64,000 nucleotides of DNA from Agelaius tricolor (Eukaryota; Chordata; Aves; Passeriformes; Icteridae). Below the pieces are notes generated by a model, which was given only the letters and a program-made list of their open reading frames with translations, had not been told where the DNA came from and did not search any database. Made by a program: the position numbers and the translations under genes. The DNA is taken from contig JALJCS010000009.1 in assembly GCA_023055355.1 (NCBI GenBank), forward strand, positions 45,042,501-45,106,500. The letters run 5' to 3'. The first letter of the stretch is position 1. The number at the start of each line of letters is the position of its first letter. Below, one piece after another: positions 58,783-64,000 of the stretch.

Positions 58783-58923
58783 ATGCATACAATGAAGATG
58801 ATCTGATGTTGTACTGGAAACATGGCAACAAGTCCCTGAGCACTGATGAGCACATCTCCCTCTCCCAGTTCTTCATTGAGGAATTCAGTGCTTCCAGTGG
58901 ACTTGCTTTTTACAGCAGTACTG
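58783..58923 (+). CDS. GABRR3: GABRR3 exon 6: ligand-binding loops B, F and C
   Basis: Starts after CTCTCTCACAG in phase 1 and ends at AGTACTG before GTATAG in phase 1. Residues 206-252 include YAYNEDDLMLYWKHGNKSL, HISLSQFFIEEF and SASSGLAFYSST. Y206 matches rho-1 Y198 (loop B). Y249 and T252 match Y241 and T244 of loop C. N221-K-S is a possible glycosylation site. The donor GTATAG is weaker than the other donors of this gene. Confidence 0.96.
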
Positions 58924-60517
58924 GTATAGTAAGCCCCTCTCCTCAGAAGAGAGCAGCACAGGATAAAATCATGCAGAATGTCTTTCACAATCAAATTATT
59001 TGCTAATAAATGAAGTGGCTGCTGAGAGATCAGTTAGAATAAGGTCTTGTCAGTCTGGGGACTTGGTTCTCTTTGCCTTACCAATATAAAACTTTATTTT
59101 AGGGAAAAAAGGCCATAATAATACTTGTAACTTCATATCTGGCATTAAGAACCTAAAAAAAAAAAGCACAATCACAAAAAATGTGCTGTTCTGAGCTCTT
59201 GCAAAATCATAGTGCTTCTCTGAAAGCCTCTGGAGTATTGAATTTACAGGAATCTTTATGTCCTGGCTATACAGAAAAGCTTGAAAATGGAAATCCTAAA
59301 GGGTCAGATACTAGAAAGCAAACAAGAGGAATTCCAGTGTGTTTTACTAGCTAAAATATCCTCAGTTTTGGGGCTGTGTAACATCACTAAAAGTCTGCTA
59401 ACTGGAGGATTTTCAAATGAGACTATTACCTGTTCAGGTCTAATTGATGATTTGCTTAATTTTCATTGTTTATACATATAGTTGCGGGGGAAAAAATTCC
59501 CTTCCTGTGAGTGCAACATAGTTTAAATTCAGGTTGATCTGCCCCAGACAGGTTTTATTTCTCCCTGTAGATCTTGCTCTATACTTTCTGGAAAGCTGCA
59601 CAAGGCTTTAGGAGTTCATTGTTTGATTTCATGCAGGGTGAGGGTTTTTTTCCTTGTATTTTACATGAAATTATAAATTTTGAAACAATTCTCTATGTAA
59701 GTAGTCTAACCATAGGTTTTTAACCAAAGAAAACAGCACTCTTGCTATTGTACTTTACAGTCTGAGTCAATTCATTTCAGTTTGGTTATTGCCCTTTATA
59801 TCAAAACAGGTGAATAAAAGAGAAATTACTCCATTTAATATGATGAAGTGCACAAGTCTTTGGAAAAAAGCCTTCAAAGAAAGCAACAGATATATTTATT
59901 TGGTGTATTTTATTTACAGGTTATTTTCTTTTTGTTTTCAAAAGAGGGCCATTCATGTGATGGCTGCTACTGAATGCAGAAATCCCAGTTTAAATTATGA
60001 TGCAGCCTAAGCAGTGAGGAATTCACAGCTTGATAAGGTTCTTCACCCTTATCTCCTGCTCCTGTGTGAGCTAAGGACAGAGCTCCATCTTTCAAGAGCC
60101 ACTGTCATGTGGATACCCTGCTATGATAACTGTGCCTTGCTGAGAGCTGCCTCAAATTTGTCCTTGTTGCCAGAAGGAGACTGGGATATTTTCCACCAGA
60201 CTGGGTCCCAGGAGCTCAGCTGGCTTCTTTCTGCCTTGCTATTCTCATCAAAAACCACTCAAGGCAAGCAAAGAGAGCCTTGTGCACAGCAGGGCACCCT
60301 CACAATGGCCCTGCACCCAGGGCTTTGCAGCACCTCACAGCATCTTTGACTTTGCAGAGTGTAACTTTACACTTAACATGCAGAGGTTCTGTTGGTGAGC
60401 TTATTCAGCAGCATAAAGGTGAAAGCAAAGACTTTTTTTAAGTCCCAGGGACCACTGGGAAGCAGGTGAATGATGCTTGTAGCATATCTGGTAATCAGAA
60501 TGCTGTTCTTTGTAGGC

Positions 60518-60658
60518 TTACACTTGTCTTTGGCTTTGAGGTTTTGATTTGTTCAGGAGATTCCACTTTCTCTTGGTTTTTCGTTTCTTGTTGGAAGCGA
60601 ATTTACGCTCCAAGTAAATGATAGTGAGAACAAACAGCAGCACTCTAATGAGAGTCAT
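60518..60658 (-). other. Small open frame: hydrophobic N-terminus with Lys/Arg-rich tail (46 aa), unproven
   Basis: The minus-strand ATG at 60658-60656 opens 46 codons to TAA at 60520-60518. The peptide starts MTLIRVLLFVLTIIYLER, a plausible single membrane segment or signal anchor. It continues KFASNKKRKTKRKW and ends in a polar tail. An in-frame TGA lies about 33 bases upstream, so the start is fixed if it is coding. I recognise no homologue. A frame of this length arises often by chance, so it is recorded only as a candidate. Confidence 0.2.
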
Positions 60659-61141
60659 CACTCCCACAAAGCAGCTTCCTGCATTTCAGGTTCTGCATCT
60701 CCTTTCCTGTGAATCTCAGTGAACAACACCTGTGGTGTTTAGGCTTTTGGAGTTCCCAGACCTCCAGAAGAGCAACAATTTAAATCCTGTTTAGAGACAA
60801 TAATCTTTAAAGCAAAAAACCTTCTCCACAACTGAAAACACAGTAGAACATTTAATATTATTTGGGGTTCATTTTGATATGTTCTTCTCTATAGAGTCAG
60901 TCATTGTGATGGCAGGACTGCTCCAGCACGGGCTCACAGATGCCTCTGTCAGTCCTGGACAGGCAGATGCTGTGCAGGCACCCACTTCTGCCTTTTTACC
61001 TCCCTGAAACCTGGTTTCCCTGCCGTGGCAGGAGGTGCAGCACGGATGCAGTGCTGCACAGGCAGAGCACGCCCCAAATTCACTAGATGGCACCCTGTCC
61101 TCTAAAGTGAGTGCTGGGCTGGCAGGGAGGCAGCTCCCACC

Positions 61142-61155
61142 AAAAAAAAAAAAAA
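61142..61155. repeat. Poly-A run (14) and A-rich tract
   Basis: Fourteen A followed by CCAAAAAAACC-type units to about 61172. Simple A-rich sequence in GABRR3 intron 6. Confidence 0.85.
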
Positions 61156-61537
61156 CCAAAAAAACCAAAAACCAGGAAGGAAGGGCTGCTTCTTGTCAGG
61201 TAATTCAGGGAAGGCAGGGTGTTGGCATCACTGCACAATTGTATCCTGTCTGTATTCTCCTGGCAGTTTCACTTCAAGTCTATTTGATTTTTTTCAATTT
61301 CCCAGCCTCAGTTATAACAGAGTGTTTTAGACATGCTCCCATAAATGAGGGAGGATGGACAGTTTGTAAAGCACTGTGTAAAACTAGGGTGCTGGCAACA
61401 TTTCTGAGGCATTTACTGCCCCTGCTGTGGATACACCACTCCTGCCAGAAGGAGGGGCCAGCAAACAGAGCTCACAAATAACACAGCTCTCTTCTCTTCT
61501 CCCCCAACCTGTTCCTCTCCCTTTTTTTCCCCAATAG

Positions 61538-61690
61538 GTTGGTACAATCGACTTTTTATCAACTTTGCACTCCGCAGACATATTTTCTTTTTTGTGCTAC
61601 AATCCTATTTCCCAGCCATGCTGATGGTGATGCTGTCTTGGGTTTCCTTTTGGATTGACAGAAGAGCTGTTCCTGCCAGGGTGTCATTAG
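61538..61690 (+). CDS. GABRR3: GABRR3 exon 7: M1 and start of M2
   Basis: Starts after CCCAATAG in phase 1 and ends at TCATTAG before GTAAAT in phase 1. Residues 253-303 include GWYNRLFINFALRRHIFF, FVLQSYFPAMLMVMLSW, VSFWIDRRAVPARVSL. Y255 matches rho-1 Y247 (loop C). M1 spans about 268-290. PAR begins the pore: R300 is the 0' selectivity-filter Arg of anion channels, and S302 is the 2' residue, Ser as in rho-2 and rho-3 (Pro in rho-1). Ser replaces the usual Thr in LQTYFPA. Confidence 0.97.
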
Positions 61691-63735
61691 GTAAATCTTT
61701 GCTGTATGTTCTTTGGGAGGTATAGAATTGAGAGGGGAGGGTTTGGAGTTACCTTAGCTTATTTACACAGGACATGAGCAAAAATACCAGATAATTGCCT
61801 GAACAACACTGTTATTACCTCTCTTGTCATTACCTGTAGTCAGTCTCTACATTTGGAAAGGGGATGTTTGTTCAGACTGGCTTTGCTATTTTTGGAAACA
61901 GCTCACACACCACAAAAGCAAAAAGGGATGATTCTGCAGATTTCCTGATAGAATTTTACTTAATTGCAAAACCTGGGTTTTCTTTCTCTCTTCCCAGCAA
62001 AGTAACAGGTAGGAACAGGCAGTCAGATCCTTCCCCAAATCCATGGATCATTAGGTGTAGCCCAATCTGTGGAAAAGCTCTGCAGCTCTTCTTTTGCTCA
62101 GGAAACACTCACTGTCTTCCTACCAACCTGGAAACAGTTGCCTTGTGGCAAAGCCTTTCATTGTGGGACACCTTAGAATGTTTGCTTTGGTGTCTTAGCT
62201 GTACAAGGCACACAATCTTCTGTGGAAGCCAAAAGGTAAGTTCTGAACACCTCAGCTCAGGGAAAGAGGACCTATCACAGTGGTTTTTATAGAAGTTTGG
62301 GTTTTTTTTTTTTTTCTCACTGGTGAATCAGTGGATGCCACTCCAAGGCGGTCTTGTTGTGAATATAATGCTGATGGCCTTGGAGTGAGCACATTTTTTC
62401 AAAAATTAGGATCCCTGAAGATCTGATGGGAATTTGTTAAGATATCTAAGGCAGCCATAGTGCACCTTCAGATCAGGTTAAAATAAAGAAGCTCCTGTTG
62501 CCATATTTCTTAGGCAAGAGAAAAAGCCCTCATTTTTCTCTGTAACTATATCAATCTATAAAAAATAGGACTGTAGCCACTCAGATCCCTTTCTATTGGC
62601 ACAGTCTAAAGCTATTAATGCATGAGATATAAATCTCTTTGTTAATCTGTAAACAAATTATGGTACCTCCCACCTACTTTTATTAATGCAGCTATGAATT
62701 CCTTTTATTTAGAAGAAATTTCACTTCATCTTTACAAATAGTTTTTAATTCTCAGTAGGCAATTTTTAATGTTGTCAAGATGGTTTTGCTGATCATGTTT
62801 TTTATGTATGGATTTCTGCAGAAGGTTATGCATCAGGAGTTCCATGAATAAAGCACATTTCATTAGCATAATCATACATAATTTATAGGAAACCTTAACA
62901 ACAACGTTTAATAAGCCTAGCTCCTTGGCCTAGGGTATATGTACATTAAATAAATTGATTTCTTCTTACATGGTGTATTTCAAGCTCCATCCTTCAAACT
63001 AAAAAAGCTGCAGTGAGGTAGGGAGGAAGTTCTTGTATGTTCCAGTGGACTTGAACTGGTGTAGAACTGGAGAAGGGCTGCAGAGACTCAGCTGACAGTG
63101 CTGTCTTCCAGAGTTACATTGATTTCTTTAAAAGCAGAACCTGAGTTGACTGGAGTTTTTTTGTTTGTTTGTTTTTGTTTGTTTGTTTGTTTTTTCGTGA
63201 GCTGGAGCAAACCAAAATGAGATGAACAGCTGATGTTAGAGCAGAGATTGAAAAGATGAGGGTGAAATTTTGGTCACAGTGAGGCAAACGATAATTTTTT
63301 TCTTAGTTTCAGTGGCTGTAGCATTTTTATGCTAGATTGCTTTTAGAGAGCTGTGGAGTTATATTTGTTCTCAAAAGTACAATTTGAGAAAGGGCTGGGA
63401 GGGAAAATGATTCTTTAGTGATTTTCCTGGACAAGAAAATACACAGTGGCAGCCCTGGCTCTGGGAAGTGAAGAATGGCCACAGCTTTCACCTGTGTGTG
63501 GCAGTGCCCAAAGCTGCCACAGAAACGTGTTCCTTGTGCTGCTCAGTGACCATTCTGAGCAGAGGGATGATTTAGTGCTCTCAGCATTGTGTGTGATGAG
63601 TCCTTCATGGTTCACTTCTCAGAGCCCATGTGAGGGAGTTAGAGGGGGTGTCAATCACACTTCCTCACAAAGCTCTGCTGTCCAAACAGAACCAGCTGGC
63701 CAGAACTGTGATAACCTCTGTCTTCTCTCTGGCAG
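61691..63735 (+). other. GABRR3 intron 7
   Basis: GT-AG intron of 2,045 bp that interrupts the M2 coding sequence, as in the family. It contains a T run near 62301-62317 and a TTTG repeat at about 63160-63190. No other feature seen. Confidence 0.85.
63160..63190. repeat. (TTTG)n microsatellite
   Basis: About eight interrupted TTTG units, in GABRR3 intron 7. Confidence 0.85.
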
Positions 63736-63932
63736 GTATAACTACAGTGCTGACAATGTCCACCATCATGACAGGAGTAAGTGCCTCAATGCCTCAAGTG
63801 TCTTACATAAAGGCTGTGGATGTGTATTTATGGATCAGCTTCCTTTTTGTCTTCCTGTCAGTCATCGAGTACGCAGCGGTGAACTATCTCACCACAATTG
63901 AAGAGAGAAAACAACTCAAAAAAAGGGGCAAG
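63736..63932 (+). CDS. GABRR3: GABRR3 exon 8: M2 pore helix and M3
   Basis: Starts after CTCTGGCAG in phase 1 and ends at GGCAAG before GTACAA in phase 0. Residues 304-369 include GITTVLTMSTIMTGVSASMP (M2 and start of the M2-M3 loop), then QVSYIKAVDVYLW, ISFLFVFLSVIEYAAVNYL (M3) and TTIEERKQLKKRGK. T306 is 6' and L309 is the 9' gate Leu. M315 is at 15', where the human rho subunits I recall have Ile. The next exon (M3-M4 loop and M4) lies beyond 64000. Confidence 0.96.
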
Positions 63933-64000
63933 GTACAACCCTCTGTGTTTTGTTGCCTTCTGAAAGCATCATGCAAGCCACAGAGTAGTCCTGGTACACC
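63933..64000 (+). other. GABRR3 intron 8, start only
   Basis: Begins with the donor GTACAACC and runs to the window edge. Confidence 0.85.

Larger units (their letters stand above)
58924..61537 (+). other. GABRR3 intron 6
   Basis: GT-AG intron of 2,614 bp with phase 1 ends. It carries a minus-strand 46-codon frame with a hydrophobic N-terminus (60518-60658) and an A14 run at 61142-61155 followed by ACC-A units. Other frames (59789-61481) match nothing known. Confidence 0.8.
39557..64000 (+). other. GABRR3: GABRR3 gene, GABA-A receptor subunit rho-3 (3' end beyond window)
   Basis: Eight coding exons join without a stop or phase error into 369 codons of a Cys-loop GABA receptor rho subunit. 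Such subunits form GABA-gated chloride channels, typically homopentamers, in the plasma membrane of retinal and other neurons. Order: signal peptide (about 1-20), His/Arg-rich linker, ligand-binding domain (about 55-258) with Cys-loop C185-C199, M1 (about 268-290), M2 (about 298-320), M3 (about 331-354). It is rho-3 rather than rho-1 or rho-2 because of diagnostic stretches such as STKVRP, LLHIEDHDFA, SAMCFMDFSRF and FFIEEFSASSGLAF. Exon phases (2,1,0,2,1,1,1,0) fit the family. The remaining roughly 100 residues (M3-M4 loop and M4) should be in one or more exons to the right. The promoter and 5' UTR are not defined. Confidence 0.95.

Overview
The window reads as vertebrate nuclear DNA, most likely from a bird and probably a songbird. 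The evidence is short conserved exons with GT-AG introns, several CR1 LINE 3' ends of the avian type, a retroviral-type solo LTR, low gene density and one isolated CpG island. Species level is inference; I could not search any database.

Positions 1-13,340 hold the 3' end of DCAF6 (NRIP) on the + strand. Five coding exons (3948-4086, 7080-7236, 8752-8840, 11331-11436, 12929-12993) encode the calmodulin-binding IQ motif, the last two WD40 blades and the acidic C-terminus. A short 3' UTR with two AATAAA signals follows. All splice phases agree.

Positions 13,341-39,556 are intergenic and about 26 kb long. I find no confident protein-coding gene there. The stretch holds a perfect 45-bp-arm palindrome (30141-30234), a 617-bp solo LTR bounded by a 4-bp AACT duplication (30914-31530), a CpG island with a G-quadruplex tract (about 32041-32375), a CR1 3' end (33395-33616) and homopolymer runs.

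Positions 39,557-64,000 hold GABRR3, the GABA-A receptor rho-3 subunit (ionotropic GABA-C type), on the + strand. Eight coding exons give 369 codons in one unbroken, phase-consistent frame: signal peptide, ligand-binding domain with Cys-loop, M1, the chloride-pore helix M2, and M3. The M3-M4 loop and M4 must lie in a further exon beyond the right edge. Intron 1 carries an antisense, broken gammaretrovirus-like pol fragment (RNase H to integrase) and CR1 copies. The other introns show simple repeats and little else.

The two genes run in the same direction, DCAF6 tail to GABRR3 head, and have no known functional link. DCAF6 is a CUL4-DDB1 ubiquitin ligase substrate receptor and nuclear-receptor cofactor. 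GABRR3 forms GABA-gated chloride channels. I see no clearly new multi-gene system. The items most worth a second look are the long palindrome, the orphan CpG island, the intact rho-3 gene with a substituted pore residue, the histidine-rich rho-3 N-terminus and the small basic membrane-type reading frame in intron 6.
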